Shown: piece after piece, positions 7,020 to 16,158 of the stretch
Layout: the number at the start of each line of letters is the position of its first letter
How positions within the stretch are numbered: the first letter of the stretch is position 1
From: Pinibacter soli
GTDB lineage: Bacteria; Bacteroidota; Bacteroidia; Chitinophagales; Chitinophagaceae
NCBI RefSeq assembly: GCF_029961145.1
Contig: NZ_JASBRG010000007.1
Location: 429,897-493,896 of the forward strand
DNA: 64,000 nucleotides
Direction of reading: 5' to 3'
Program-made: the position numbers and the translations under genes
Notes under the pieces: model-generated
Databases searched by the model: none
The model's input: the letters and a program-made list of their open reading frames with translations, nothing else
Told to the model about the DNA's origin: nothing

Positions 7020-10000
7020 TTATCTAAACAGAGTGACAACGCCCTTTTGTTGTTGTTTTTTTCCGTCGATATCTATTAATGAGATCGTCCAGATGTAGCT
7101 GCCCGTTGGAGCCTGCAATCCGTTAACAGATCCGTCCCATCCTTTCTTTATGTCGTTGCTTGTAAACACTTTTTGTCCCCAGCGATTGTAGATGTCCATG
7201 GTAAATAATTGAACGGGGAAAACATATTTCACCTTGAATACATCATTATTGCCATCATTATTTGGTGTAAAGGCATTGGGCATGTTTAGCAGACAAAGAA
7301 CAGTGCCAATACGTATCGTGCCGTTGTATGACCCACAAATGTTGGTGGCTTTTAAAGAGTAAGTTCCTTCGCCAGAAGCAGTGAAATACGGCATCGTACT
7401 ATTGTCCTGCCACAGAAAATCTGCCTTCGTGTTTAATGCGGGCGACAACGTTATGGCTGAGCCTTTGCATATTGCAGTATCATTGCCGAGGTTGAATTTT
7501 GGCTGAGCGAGGTACTGAATCTTTATTTCGTCTTTTGCCTCGCAATTTTCGATGGACGCTACAACATTGTATATTCCTGCTTTTGATATAACATAATCCG
7601 CAGCTCTGCTCCCATCCTGCCATTTATACTGTGCGTTTTGATTGTAAGCATGCAGCATTTTAATGTCACCTTCACACAATGTGGTATCATTGCCCAAGCT
7701 TACAAAAGGCGTTGTGATGTTTTTTACTTTAACGGTGTCGCTAAACATACAGCCATTGCGGGATGCCTGCAGCCAATAGGTTCCGGCCAATGTAATTGAA
7801 AGCGAGTTGGAGCTGCTTCCGGTGTTCCATAAATAAGCAGCGTTACTAATTTTGAAGTCATAGATCAACGTTTGTCCGGTGCACAGCGTTGTATCATTGC
7901 CTAATGTAAAATATGGCAGGGTATTGATCTGTTTAACCTGCAAAGTGTCTGCTGTTTTACATCCGTTCAGGTAAGCCGTTACAATAAAGCTGCCTGCTGT
8001 GGAAACGGTCAGGCTGCGGGAAGTGGCTCCGGTATTCCATTTATACGTGTCGTATCCCGCGCCGGCATCCATCAATAGCGTTTGCTGTTCGCAAAGACTG
8101 GTGTCATTTCCAAGGTTTATCTTGTTGATCTGTTTTACCGTGACCTGCACAGAATCTGTTGCATAGCAACCGGATTCCAAAATTGCCTTTACTGCATACA
8201 ATGTATCACTTGCAGGAAATACCCTCATAATATTTGCTGCAAGCTGGAGGCTATTGTAGTTAACCATCCACTCGTATGTTTTGAAACCGGCAGGTGCAGT
8301 AATGGAAATCGTATCGCCTTTGCAAATACTCATATCGGAACCCAGCGTCATGGGAACAGGCGCATGATCAGTGATCAACAATGTGTCACTGTATGTATTA
8401 CCACAGGCATCTGCCACGGTTACATAGTATTTCCCAGCCATTGTTGCCTGGAATATTGAGTCAGTTGAACCGTCCTGCCATTTATAAGAAGCGTATCCTT
8501 TATGTGCATTTAAGGTGATGGTGTTGCCAGGGCATATTTCTTTATCGGCTCCCAGGTAAACATTCCCAGGCGCCGCCATTACCGTAATTTTTGACGAGTC
8601 CATTAACGTCTTGCAGCCATTGATCGAAGCATGAACAAAGCCTTCCCATGACTTCTTAAAAGTGAAATGAAAGGTCGAATCATTAACCTGTAACAATGAT
8701 TTAACCGCTGTTGTGTCGTAGTCAAAAAAAGGAATAGCGCCACATGCCGGATTTTTCCTGACAAGGAAAGGCAAAGGTTCGTTTACACAAACAGTGTCTT
8801 TTTGAAAGACCATCGATATCGTATCGCAGTGCGCTATCTTTTGACAACCGGGCTGCAAAGTCAGGCTGGCATTGAAAGCCCTGTATGCTTTAAACTGGCT
8901 TTCACTAAACACGTTTGCTCCCGTTGAATCAAGCGACCACTTAGCCCATTGTGCTGTAAATGGCTGCACGAACAGTGAATTATCGTTGTAGCCCAAACAA
9001 TCTGATGCTGTGTCGGAAAGGTGCAGTTTCATGAACTCCAGCTTAAAAATACCCGCGGGATAATTGTAGTTTGTTTTTATGTCCAAATCGCCACCATCAT
9101 CCATGCGAAGGGAATTAGACGAATAGGGAACCAATTCCACTTCGTACCTGCGCTTTCTTTGCTTCAAAAGGCTTTTGCCTTTATACTGCACAAAATACAT
9201 GTCTGATGTGGTGTTATCAATATCATTTTTCATGATAAAGAAACCACTGCCATCAGGATAAATTGTATTGTAACTGGAATTTATGTTGGGTTGCACGGTG
9301 CTTCTAAAAGAGTAAGTGCTGACAAGGTTTAGCTTCTCGTCGAACTCACCAAACGACATTTGATAAAACGGGGTTACACCGTTCCATTGGTACTGGTAGT
9401 AACCGTACGGCGCGCCGCTTATCATGTAATGACCGTTGTTCAGTTTCGTGACCTCTTCGTTTTGTAAAAATCCGGGCTTGCTGCCGGCCGTGTCAGTTAT
9501 TTTAAAATAGTTCGTTTGCAAAGTATCGCCTTTGTTTTTGTCGATGCGGAATGCAGTAAGGTAGAGTTCGTTGTTTACTGACGACTTGCTGAATGTGATT
9601 ATTTCATTGGCAGTTACATCAAGACCAAAAGGCCTGTCGTAGGAAAAGTTTTTGCTCTGGTATAACCTGCTCCAAACGATATGTCCGTCGTTCGTGTTCA
9701 ACCTTATGAGTGTATGCCCTGCGAGCCAGTTTGGCCCGATAAAAAAAACATCGTCAGAGGAAGGGTCTTGCAGGATTTGTTGTACATAATAATAATCGCC
9801 GCTCCCGTGATAATTTTCCCATAGTCTTGAAGCAAATATTTTTGTCCAAAGCAAATTGCCTTTGTCGTCTGTTTTGGAAATCAACAAATCATCATTGCCC
9901 GTTGTGCGATTCACAGTGCTACCCACTAGAAGAATGGAGTTATCCCTAAGTTCGAGCACTTTATAATAATTGAGCCATTCGTTGCTATTGGCTTTTTTTC

Positions 10001-10472
10001 CTGTGCTGTCATAATATTTGGACCACAGCACATTGCCCCATTCGTCCACCTTTGTCAGCATTCCGCCGATATTGTAACTATTGTTCATGTCCTGGAACTC
10101 GCCGCAGATCAGGATATTATTGTCCGACGCTCTTATTGATTTGTTGAAAAACAAAGCAATGCCATCCTGTTGTAAAAAAAATCTTCCGGAAGTATCGTTA
10201 CAATCGCTGCGAATAGGGCCGTTTAACGAAGCGGGACTTATTGATTGTCCTATGAAAGAAGCAGGACCGGCACGTAACCCGGCCATTTTTGCGGGCGTTG
10301 AATGAAATAAATCCTGCTTATCGAGTCGCCCGGTAATTCTTTCCCTTTGCAAAAGCATTATTGAGTCCAGCTCACCTCGCTGCATAAAAGACGGCGACTG
10401 ACTGGTTTGCGCGTAGGAGGTGCATGCCATTAACAGAATGATGCTAAAGAATAGGGTTATAAGAGGTCTCAT
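7020..10472 (-). CDS. Large secreted Ig-repeat protein with type B T9SS (gliding-motility-type) C-terminal domain
   Basis: 1150 residues. The start has a secretion signal ('LITLFFSIILLMACTSYAQ'), with a possible lipobox ending at Cys17. The N-terminal half has tryptophan-rich segments ('WGNVLWSKYY', 'KGNLLWTKIF', 'DGHIVWSRLY') that suggest a beta-propeller. The second half has six PKD/Ig-like repeats each opening with LGxDxxxC ('LGADKEIC', 'LGSDMSIC', 'LGNDTSLC', 'LGNDTTLC' twice, 'LGNDTAIC'). The last ~85 residues, 'NAFTPNNDGNNDVFKVKY' to 'YNRWGQKVF' and 'WDGSVNGLQAPTGSYIW', are the gliding motility-associated C-terminal domain, the type B signal for the type IX secretion system. It is therefore probably exported to the surface or medium. 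The ligand is unknown. It is the downstream partner of the gene at 10531, 58 bases apart. Confidence 0.85.
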   Translation of the reverse strand: MRPLITLFFSIILLMACTSYAQTSQSPSFMQRGELDSIMLLQRERITGRLDKQDLFHSTPAKMAGLRAGPASFIGQSISPASLNGPIRSDCNDTSGRFFLQQDGIALFFNKSIRASDNNILICGEFQDMNNSYNIGGMLTKVDEWGNVLWSKYYDSTGKKANSNEWLNYYKVLELRDNSILLVGSTVNRTTGNDDLLISKTDDKGNLLWTKIFASRLWENYHGSGDYYYVQQILQDPSSDDVFFIGPNWLAGHTLIRLNTNDGHIVWSRLYQSKNFSYDRPFGLDVTANEIITFSKSSVNNELYLTAFRIDKNKGDTLQTNYFKITDTAGSKPGFLQNEEVTKLNNGHYMISGAPYGYYQYQWNGVTPFYQMSFGEFDEKLNLVSTYSFRSTVQPNINSSYNTIYPDGSGFFIMKNDIDNTTSDMYFVQYKGKSLLKQRKRRYEVELVPYSSNSLRMDDGGDLDIKTNYNYPAGIFKLEFMKLHLSDTASDCLGYNDNSLFVQPFTAQWAKWSLDSTGANVFSESQFKAYRAFNASLTLQPGCQKIAHCDTISMVFQKDTVCVNEPLPFLVRKNPACGAIPFFDYDTTAVKSLLQVNDSTFHFTFKKSWEGFVHASINGCKTLMDSSKITVMAAPGNVYLGADKEICPGNTITLNAHKGYASYKWQDGSTDSIFQATMAGKYYVTVADACGNTYSDTLLITDHAPVPMTLGSDMSICKGDTISITAPAGFKTYEWMVNYNSLQLAANIMRVFPASDTLYAVKAILESGCYATDSVQVTVKQINKINLGNDTSLCEQQTLLMDAGAGYDTYKWNTGATSRSLTVSTAGSFIVTAYLNGCKTADTLQVKQINTLPYFTLGNDTTLCTGQTLIYDFKISNAAYLWNTGSSSNSLSITLAGTYWLQASRNGCMFSDTVKVKNITTPFVSLGNDTTLCEGDIKMLHAYNQNAQYKWQDGSRAADYVISKAGIYNVVASIENCEAKDEIKIQYLAQPKFNLGNDTAICKGSAITLSPALNTKADFLWQDNSTMPYFTASGEGTYSLKATNICGSYNGTIRIGTVLCLLNMPNAFTPNNDGNNDVFKVKYVFPVQLFTMDIYNRWGQKVFTSNDIKKGWDGSVNGLQAPTGSYIWTISLIDIDGKKQQQKGVVTLFR

Positions 10473-10530
10473 TGGGTTTAATCGGGCATTTTACGCAATT
10501 AATGACCAGGGTTAAGGATCATAAGCTGTA

Positions 10531-11286
10531 TCAGAATTTTATAGTAAGTTTCTGCGAAACAAGTTTATCGTCTTTATAATATTCGAAGAACCATTCGCCG
10601 TTTTTCCTGAACACAATGCCTTTAGAGATACCGTCATCTGCAATAAAACTATCCTGCTGGGAAGTTTTTAGAAGTGTCATCACTTTTTTAGGAGTGGTGT
10701 CTATTAGTTGGTAGCCATTGGGATTGGCTTGCGCATATAAGACATTACCATTTTCAGTAACTGTAGCCGGCACACCTACGCCAACTGCAACTACGGCTGC
10801 TGCAGGCACAGCGCCCACCCCTGTTTGCACAGCCGCCGGTGCTGCAAGGGTACTATCGTATTTATAATGTGCATTATGAAGTGATACGAAAGCGTTTTGC
10901 AAGGCCTCTGAATATGCAGTGCCCCATTCCTTTTCGGAGCTTTTCCCTTCAACGCTTTTAAAAACAACATTGCCCTGGCAATCTTTCAACAGCAGCGTTA
11001 AAACAGTCGTTAAAAACTTTTTCTTCTCTACAACTTCCGCTTTTAACGCACTGCATTTATTGGCAGCTACTTCTGCCGGCAACGTTTCATCCGTCAGGTA
11101 AGCGGAAAACCCTACCGATTCCAGCAAAGATTTTGTAAGCATGTTCACCCCATACTGATTATCCGATTTCAAAAAATCAAATCGCTGGGGCACTAAAACA
11201 TACTTGTAGCTGTTGATAGTATTTTGTGATTGCGAATGCGCGGTGACAGTCAAAGACACTGCCAGTAATAGTGCAACTAGTTTCAT
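10531..11286 (-). CDS. Secreted or periplasmic protein of unknown function
   Basis: 251 residues with a clear signal peptide ('MKLVALLLAVSLTVTAHSQ'). I do not recognise a named family. The N-terminal part ('YKYVLVPQRFDFLKSDNQY', then a predicted helix and 'VGFSAYLTDE') resembles conserved Bacteroidota hypothetical proteins. It ends in a short beta-rich segment ('GIVFRKNGEWFFEYYKDDKLV'), separated by an Ala/Val-rich low-complexity linker near residues 150-175. It lies just upstream of the T9SS protein gene on the same strand, so the two are likely one operon, and is divergent from the lipoprotein gene at 11438. Confidence 0.65.
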   Translation of the reverse strand: MKLVALLLAVSLTVTAHSQSQNTINSYKYVLVPQRFDFLKSDNQYGVNMLTKSLLESVGFSAYLTDETLPAEVAANKCSALKAEVVEKKKFLTTVLTLLLKDCQGNVVFKSVEGKSSEKEWGTAYSEALQNAFVSLHNAHYKYDSTLAAPAAVQTGVGAVPAAAVVAVGVGVPATVTENGNVLYAQANPNGYQLIDTTPKKVMTLLKTSQQDSFIADDGISKGIVFRKNGEWFFEYYKDDKLVSQKLTIKF

Positions 11287-11437
11287 ATGAGTTATTGTCG
11301 TGTTGTCACGAAGATATATAAACTTGCAATTAGAAGCGCTTGTTCTTTATAACCTTCCGGCGACACATTTCTGAATTGATTTCAAAATATTATTTTTAGA
11401 GTCGTCATCTGGGCAAACCCTTGTTTTTCATACAATC

Positions 11438-12160
11438 ATGTTGAAATATTTATTCATAACGACTGCATTCCTAATCCTGGTGGGTTGCCAAACTCCCGGT
11501 AAAAAAGAAGAAATTCCGCAACGGCTGTTGTCGGTAATCAATTATTTTGACAGCAACAGGATAAAAGAACTTGATACCGTGAAGTTTGAAAAGAATATCA
11601 ACGGTGGAAATAACTATTGGAGAGTGGCCGACTCTGGAAATATTAGCTTTACTTATCAGCGAAGTTTCCCGGACAGAACAAACTTTGATTACGCCCTTCT
11701 TGTTTCGGATAGCCTTGAAAGAATCTGGATTTCCAACAGGTTCGTTTTTAGCCGATTTTTTCCAATGAAAATAAAATTGCCTCCGAAGAACATCCATATG
11801 ATTTTAAATCAGAACGGACTGATTGACATTAAACTATCCTGGGTCAATAACAATTATGATGAGCAACATGATGTGCTGTTTAGTGCTGTTGAACCAGATT
11901 CTATATTTATAAGTACAAATCCTTTCGACTATTTTAAGGCAAGGACCAAAACAATGGACAGTGTTGGAATAGAGGGAATTTCAAAACCTACTTTTGGTAA
12001 TATTTTTATAATAGAACTAAAGGGCGGAAAAGAATTTCTAGACTATTTGCCAGATAACATTTTGATTGTAGACAACTATAAACATACTTTCGATAGCGTA
12101 ATCTCAAAAGGAACAAGAATAGACCGGCATTGGGTATGGCACAAACTACCCGCCCATTGA
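11438..12160 (+). CDS. Hypothetical lipoprotein
   Basis: 240 residues. A lipoprotein signal is visible: 'LFITTAFLILVGC' with the lipobox cysteine at residue ~17, followed by a Lys/Glu-rich tether. The rest is a predicted mixed alpha/beta globular domain with no motif I can name ('YWRVADSGNISFTYQR', 'KIKLPPKNIHMILNQNG'). Codon use is more AT-rich than in the sulfur genes. It stands alone, divergent from 10531-11286 and 93 bases ahead of the GNAT gene. Confidence 0.6.
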   Translation: MLKYLFITTAFLILVGCQTPGKKEEIPQRLLSVINYFDSNRIKELDTVKFEKNINGGNNYWRVADSGNISFTYQRSFPDRTNFDYALLVSDSLERIWISNRFVFSRFFPMKIKLPPKNIHMILNQNGLIDIKLSWVNNNYDEQHDVLFSAVEPDSIFISTNPFDYFKARTKTMDSVGIEGISKPTFGNIFIIELKGGKEFLDYLPDNILIVDNYKHTFDSVISKGTRIDRHWVWHKLPAH

Positions 12161-12253
12161 TGGTGTTTCAATCCGACCCCCAATTTTCCTATCAGAAAAC
12201 CTCATGACAATCATGAAAATCTGCGTTCTTTTTTCCACTCAAAAAATCAAGCA

Positions 12254-12790
12254 ATGGAAAACATAGAGATAAAACCCGTAACTAAAAACGATGTAGCTGA
12301 TCTTCAAAAAATAAGCATACAAACTTTTACAGAAACGTTTGCGGCATACAATACTGAAGAAAATATGGCAAAATATTTACGCGAGTTCCTTTCCTTCGGC
12401 AAGCTTTCTGAAGAGTTGGATAACGCGTATTCAACTTTCTATTTTGCCACGCTGAATAATTCAATAATTGGTTATGTAAAACTAAACTTCAGCAATGCAC
12501 AAACTGAATTACAGGATAGCAACGGCATGGAGATCGAGCGCATTTATGTTTTGCAGGAATATTTCGGCAAAAGTGTTGGACAGGTTCTATTTGAAAAAGC
12601 GAGACAGGTGGCGGAAGAAAAAAATCTGCACTATATGTGGTTGGGCGTCTGGGAAAAAAATCCAAGAGCCATCAGCTTTTATAAAAAGAATGGATTTATT
12701 GAATTTGACAAACACATTTTTAAACTGGGCGAAGATGAACAAACGGATATTATGATGAAGAAAATCTTAAACAATGGTAAATCAGTTTGA
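12254..12790 (+). CDS. GNAT-family N-acetyltransferase
   Basis: 178 residues, a normal size for a single-domain GNAT protein. The order of elements fits: N-terminal 'IKPVTKNDVADLQKIS', then 'NNSIIGYVKLNF', the acetyl-CoA-binding region 'IERIYVLQEYFGKSVGQVLF' (residues ~93-112) and C-terminal 'GVWEKNPRAISFYKKNGF'. The last motif is highly typical. The pyrophosphate loop reads 'EYFGKSVGQ' instead of the usual Q/RxxGxG/A, so one glycine position is altered. The pattern is similar to PaiA/spermidine-type acetyltransferases, but the substrate cannot be assigned. It may be co-transcribed with the upstream lipoprotein gene. Confidence 0.85.
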   Translation: MENIEIKPVTKNDVADLQKISIQTFTETFAAYNTEENMAKYLREFLSFGKLSEELDNAYSTFYFATLNNSIIGYVKLNFSNAQTELQDSNGMEIERIYVLQEYFGKSVGQVLFEKARQVAEEKNLHYMWLGVWEKNPRAISFYKKNGFIEFDKHIFKLGEDEQTDIMMKKILNNGKSV

Positions 12791-12848
12791 GACACAATTG
12801 CCCCACAGATTGACGTTTTTGCCCCTCACGGTTTCAGGATGTGTGAGC

Positions 12849-12856
12849 TACATTTG
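12849..12856 (+). promoter_or_regulatory. Bacteroidota-type -7 element before the reductase gene
   Basis: TACATTTG matches the TAnnTTTG -7 consensus exactly. The first possible start (GTG at 12856) would overlap it, so translation more likely starts at the ATG at 12874. No good -33 TTTG is found at the usual spacing; the nearest ends at 12821, about 27 bases away. Confidence 0.5.
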
Positions 12857-12873
12857 TGAAACAAATCAAACTT

Positions 12874-13464
12874 ATGCGCAAGTTAATTGTGAAGATGTCG
12901 ATGTCGCTCGATGGTTTCGTGAGCGGTTCCAATGACGAGAGAGATTGGATCTTTAAGACCGGAGACGAGGAGTCATCAGCGTGGAGTGTTGGAGTTATCA
13001 AAGAAGCGGGCATTATTATCATGGGCAGAAAATCTTTTGAAACAATGGCTCCTTACTGGCCTACTGCCACGGGGCCGTTTGCCGAACCGATGAATAACAT
13101 ACCTAAAGGAGTTTTTACAATAAAAGGATTTAAGAGTATCGATGCGGTAAATACTACAACTGCGAACCAGTCACCCAATGCAGATTCATGGACCAACGCC
13201 CGGGTTTTCGACGGCGATCTTGCGGAGGAAATCAGCGCACTGAAAGCTGAAAACGGGAAACCGATAGTTGCTATTGGCGGCGCCGGATTTATTCAAAATC
13301 TTATACTAACCGGCCTCATTGACGAGTACCAGCTTGCGATTCACCCAGTGGCGCTAGGTGCAGGATTTCCAATCTTCAGCGGTCTCTCAGTACCCCTTTA
13401 CTTAACGCTGGCAGAGGTAAAAGCTTTCCCGAAAGGAACGGTGGTACATACTTACCGCAAGTAG
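12874..13464 (+). CDS. Dihydrofolate reductase / RibD C-terminal family protein
   Basis: 196 residues from the ATG at 12874 ('MRKLIVKMSMSLDGFVSG'), the usual beginning of this family; a GTG at 12856 would add six residues but overlaps a -7 promoter element. Further marks are 'GIIIMGRKSFETMAPYWP', 'NGKPIVAIGGAGFIQNLILTGLIDEYQLAIHPVALG' read in parts ('AIGGAGFIQ', 'DEYQLAIHPVALG') and 'GTVVHTYRK' at the end. The family shares the NADPH-binding fold of DHFR and the RibD reductase domain; the substrates of these stand-alone proteins are mostly unknown. It is a single-gene unit convergent with the gene at 13521. Confidence 0.85.
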   Translation: MRKLIVKMSMSLDGFVSGSNDERDWIFKTGDEESSAWSVGVIKEAGIIIMGRKSFETMAPYWPTATGPFAEPMNNIPKGVFTIKGFKSIDAVNTTTANQSPNADSWTNARVFDGDLAEEISALKAENGKPIVAIGGAGFIQNLILTGLIDEYQLAIHPVALGAGFPIFSGLSVPLYLTLAEVKAFPKGTVVHTYRK

Positions 13465-13520
13465 CATTATCAAGATTTTTTAACAAGCGGCCCGTGATTA
13501 CAAAGCACAGGGAGTCCCTA

Positions 13521-13913
13521 TCACTCAGGAATTTGATAACCGGGAACTAATTTCTCAAATGTAAACCGATACTCTTTTCTATGATGGACCAGGATTATCG
13601 TATCTGTCCGTGAGGGTTTGATCACAATATCTCCAACCTCTGCGATGCTGGCAAAGGAAAGGTTATAGTCCGCGTAATCGGGATAAAAAGTAAATACCTC
13701 ATTCACTCCGTCTATTTTAATGCGTGTACCGCCGTTACTTGCATAGACGTAATTGAGCGTTCCATTACGGATATCTTTTTTGTAAAACGCGATATACTGC
13801 CTTCGACTCTGCGGAACACCAATAAAGTGTTGCCAAAGCGTCGTCATCAATATTGCAACAAGAAAAAAAGTTATCGGCCATTTAGCGCGTTCGAGATTTT
13901 CCTTTAGTGTCAT
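13521..13913 (-). CDS. Small membrane-anchored hypothetical protein
   Basis: 130 residues. One membrane helix near the N-terminus (residues ~13-30, 'PITFFLVAILMTTLWQHFIG') is followed by a soluble domain with several predicted strands ('NYVYASNGGTRIKIDGVNEVF', read in parts; 'IILVHHRKEYRFTFEKL'). No family recognised. The orientation is probably N-in with the domain outside the cytoplasm. It converges with the reductase gene and is divergent from the DUF885 gene. Confidence 0.55.
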   Translation of the reverse strand: MTLKENLERAKWPITFFLVAILMTTLWQHFIGVPQSRRQYIAFYKKDIRNGTLNYVYASNGGTRIKIDGVNEVFTFYPDYADYNLSFASIAEVGDIVIKPSRTDTIILVHHRKEYRFTFEKLVPGYQIPE

Positions 13914-14030
13914 TTCCCTGATTTATAAAAATAGTACCTGTAATTAATCAATTGAAAAGTATCGCCAGCTCCCGTGCCCGCCAGACCAAACTGCCATGAT
14001 CATTGAAACCGGAGAATGCGAAAATTATTA

Positions 14031-14074
14031 GGCGTAAATATAGAAAGGTTTCAAAACCTTTCTATATTTACGCC
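14031..14074. repeat. Perfect 21-bp inverted repeat with 2-base spacer
   Basis: Arms 14031-14051 and 14054-14074 are exactly complementary; the left arm begins GGCGTAAATATAG. It lies between divergent genes (13913 minus, 14128 plus), so it is not the terminator of either, and no T-run follows. It could be a cruciform or operator, a small hairpin RNA, or a trace of a mobile palindrome. Confidence 0.9.
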
Positions 14075-14127
14075 CTTGCAGGTTTCCCATAAATTTTAAT
14101 ACTAAAAATCACACCCTAGACTCAACT

Positions 14128-15930
14128 ATGTTGCTTATGTCGTTAACCCCCTGGAAAATCACCCGTTCGAAATTGATTGTCCTTTTTATTGCAGCCTTGC
14201 CAAACGTAAAGCTTGTCGCTCAATCTACTGGCAAAAATGAATCACTGCACCTGCTTTTTGATGAATATCATGAAGAAGGCCTAAAGCTCAATCCCCTCAG
14301 TGCCACAATGGAGGGCGATGACCGGTTCAACGATCTGTTGCCTAATGATGGTGCCGCATCGTTTATAAAAGCCAGCCATGCGTTTTATACAAAGTATCAG
14401 AATTCTCTAAAGACATACAACTATCAAAAGCTAAATGCACAGGATAAACTCTCTTATGATATCCTGATGGATGTTATTGAAAGAAGATTGGGATCCGAAA
14501 AATTTCATCCAGAGTACATGCCTGTGAACCAGATGGACTGCCTGCCTCTCTTGATTGGGCAATTAGGCTCTGGCAGTAGCTTTCAGCCTTTCAAAACATT
14601 AAAGGATTATAATGACTGGCTCAAAAGAATTGCTGCTTTTAGCCATTGGACGGATACGGCAATTGCCAACATGAGAAAAGGAATAAAAGCCGGTTACGTT
14701 TTACCAAAGGCACTTGTGGTAAAGATGATCCCACAGATGACAAGCCTCGCGGAGATGGACTCTTCCAAAAGTATCTTTTACGGACCGGTAAGAAATTTCC
14801 CGACGGACTTTTCTAAAGCAGACAAAGCTAGACTAACTGCTGCTTACTTTACATCCATTAATCAGCAACTTATTCCTTGCTTCAAAAAGTTAGCAGACTT
14901 CCTCAGCAATGACTATCTGCCGCAGGCAAGAACAAGTTCCGGTATTAATGCTTTGCCGCATGGAGATGAGATGTATCGTTTCGCTATTTATTACAATACA
15001 ACCACGCACAAAACAGCAGACGAAATATATCAAACGGGCTTAAATGAAGTTGCCAGAATTACCGCAGAGATGGTAAAAATAAAGGACGCTATTGGTTTTA
15101 AAGGATCGCTGAACGACTTGTTCCAGTTCATGAAAACTAACAAGCAGTTCATGCCATTTAAAACAAAAGAAGAAGTATTGAATGCAAACAGAGCCGTGCT
15201 AAGTAAAATCGATGAGCATTTAAATAACATGTTTGGGGTGAAGCCTCGAACACCCTTTGAAATAAGAGAAGTAGAAGCTTACAGGGCCGCAGCAGCGCCG
15301 CCTCAGTATGCAGCAGGATCACCGGACGCAACAAGACCGGGCATTTATTATGTTCCTATTGTTGATCCTACCAAGATCAACACGACCGCATTTGCATTGG
15401 AAGCGACATTTTTACACGAAGCTATACCAGGGCATCATTTTCAAATATCACTGCAACAGGAGAATAACGATGTACCTAAATTCCGAAGGTTTCTCGAAAA
15501 TGGGGCATTTGTTGAAGGATGGGGACTATATGCAGAATCGTTAGGAGATCAGCTGGGCTGCTATACGGATCCATATCAGAAGCTCGGTGCTCTGGGAAAT
15601 GAAATTCACCGTGCTATCAGATTAGTGGTTGATGCCGGCATTCATACCGGCAAGATGACAAGGGAAGATGCCATTCGTTATATGATGGATCACGAATCGC
15701 TTTCTGAAACCAGGGTCATAGCAGAAATTGAGCGTTACATGGCGGATCCCGGGCAAGCCGTATCGTATAAAACGGGCGAACTGAAAATAAAAGAACTTCG
15801 TGATAAATATCAAAGGCAGTTAGGTACAAAATTTAGTTTAAAAAGCTTCCATGACGCAATTTTAAACGGCGGTCCGATGCCTTTGGATGTGTTTGAAAGG
15901 TATATGGATGACTGGGCCAAAACTTTGTAA
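14128..15930 (+). CDS. DUF885 family secreted protein, putative metallopeptidase
   Basis: 600 residues with an N-terminal signal segment ('LIVLFIAALPNVKLVAQS'). The family mark 'FLHEAIPGHHFQ' (His430, Glu431, His436, His437) is a zinc-peptidase-like motif, followed by 'EGWGLYAESLGDQLG' and 'HTGKMTREDAIRYM'. DUF885 proteins are commonly predicted metallopeptidases related to the M3/M32 type; substrates are mostly unknown. The ATG at 14128 is used; a second ATG four codons later is equally possible. It is a single gene, followed by a hairpin terminator at 16075. Confidence 0.85.
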   Translation: MLLMSLTPWKITRSKLIVLFIAALPNVKLVAQSTGKNESLHLLFDEYHEEGLKLNPLSATMEGDDRFNDLLPNDGAASFIKASHAFYTKYQNSLKTYNYQKLNAQDKLSYDILMDVIERRLGSEKFHPEYMPVNQMDCLPLLIGQLGSGSSFQPFKTLKDYNDWLKRIAAFSHWTDTAIANMRKGIKAGYVLPKALVVKMIPQMTSLAEMDSSKSIFYGPVRNFPTDFSKADKARLTAAYFTSINQQLIPCFKKLADFLSNDYLPQARTSSGINALPHGDEMYRFAIYYNTTTHKTADEIYQTGLNEVARITAEMVKIKDAIGFKGSLNDLFQFMKTNKQFMPFKTKEEVLNANRAVLSKIDEHLNNMFGVKPRTPFEIREVEAYRAAAAPPQYAAGSPDATRPGIYYVPIVDPTKINTTAFALEATFLHEAIPGHHFQISLQQENNDVPKFRRFLENGAFVEGWGLYAESLGDQLGCYTDPYQKLGALGNEIHRAIRLVVDAGIHTGKMTREDAIRYMMDHESLSETRVIAEIERYMADPGQAVSYKTGELKIKELRDKYQRQLGTKFSLKSFHDAILNGGPMPLDVFERYMDDWAKTL

Positions 15931-16074
15931 TGGATTGCGGCCTTTACAACAACATCCGCAGGGAAATTGGTAAAAGGCATACGAGAATATAACGTTTGCA
16001 TTTATCGGTTAAATGGGCATATTCTACCAAGTCTTGCAATGATGTACATAATTTCACTGCCAGAACAAACAGAT

Positions 16075-16140
16075 TAATAAGATCACGTCTCTAATTCGCC
16101 AAACAGGCTAACCGGCAAAAGACGTGATTTTATTATTCTA
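16075..16140 (+). terminator. Long hairpin, likely terminator after the DUF885 gene
   Basis: TAATAAGATCACGTCT (16075-16090) pairs with 16121-16136 region, about 16 bp with one G-T pair, around a 30-base loop that holds a further GCC/GGC mini-stem. The 3' arm is T-rich and runs into TATTATTCT. It lies 145 bases after the DUF885 stop and just before the next plus-strand gene. Confidence 0.55.
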
Positions 16141-16158
16141 TAACCAAAATGCTCTACA

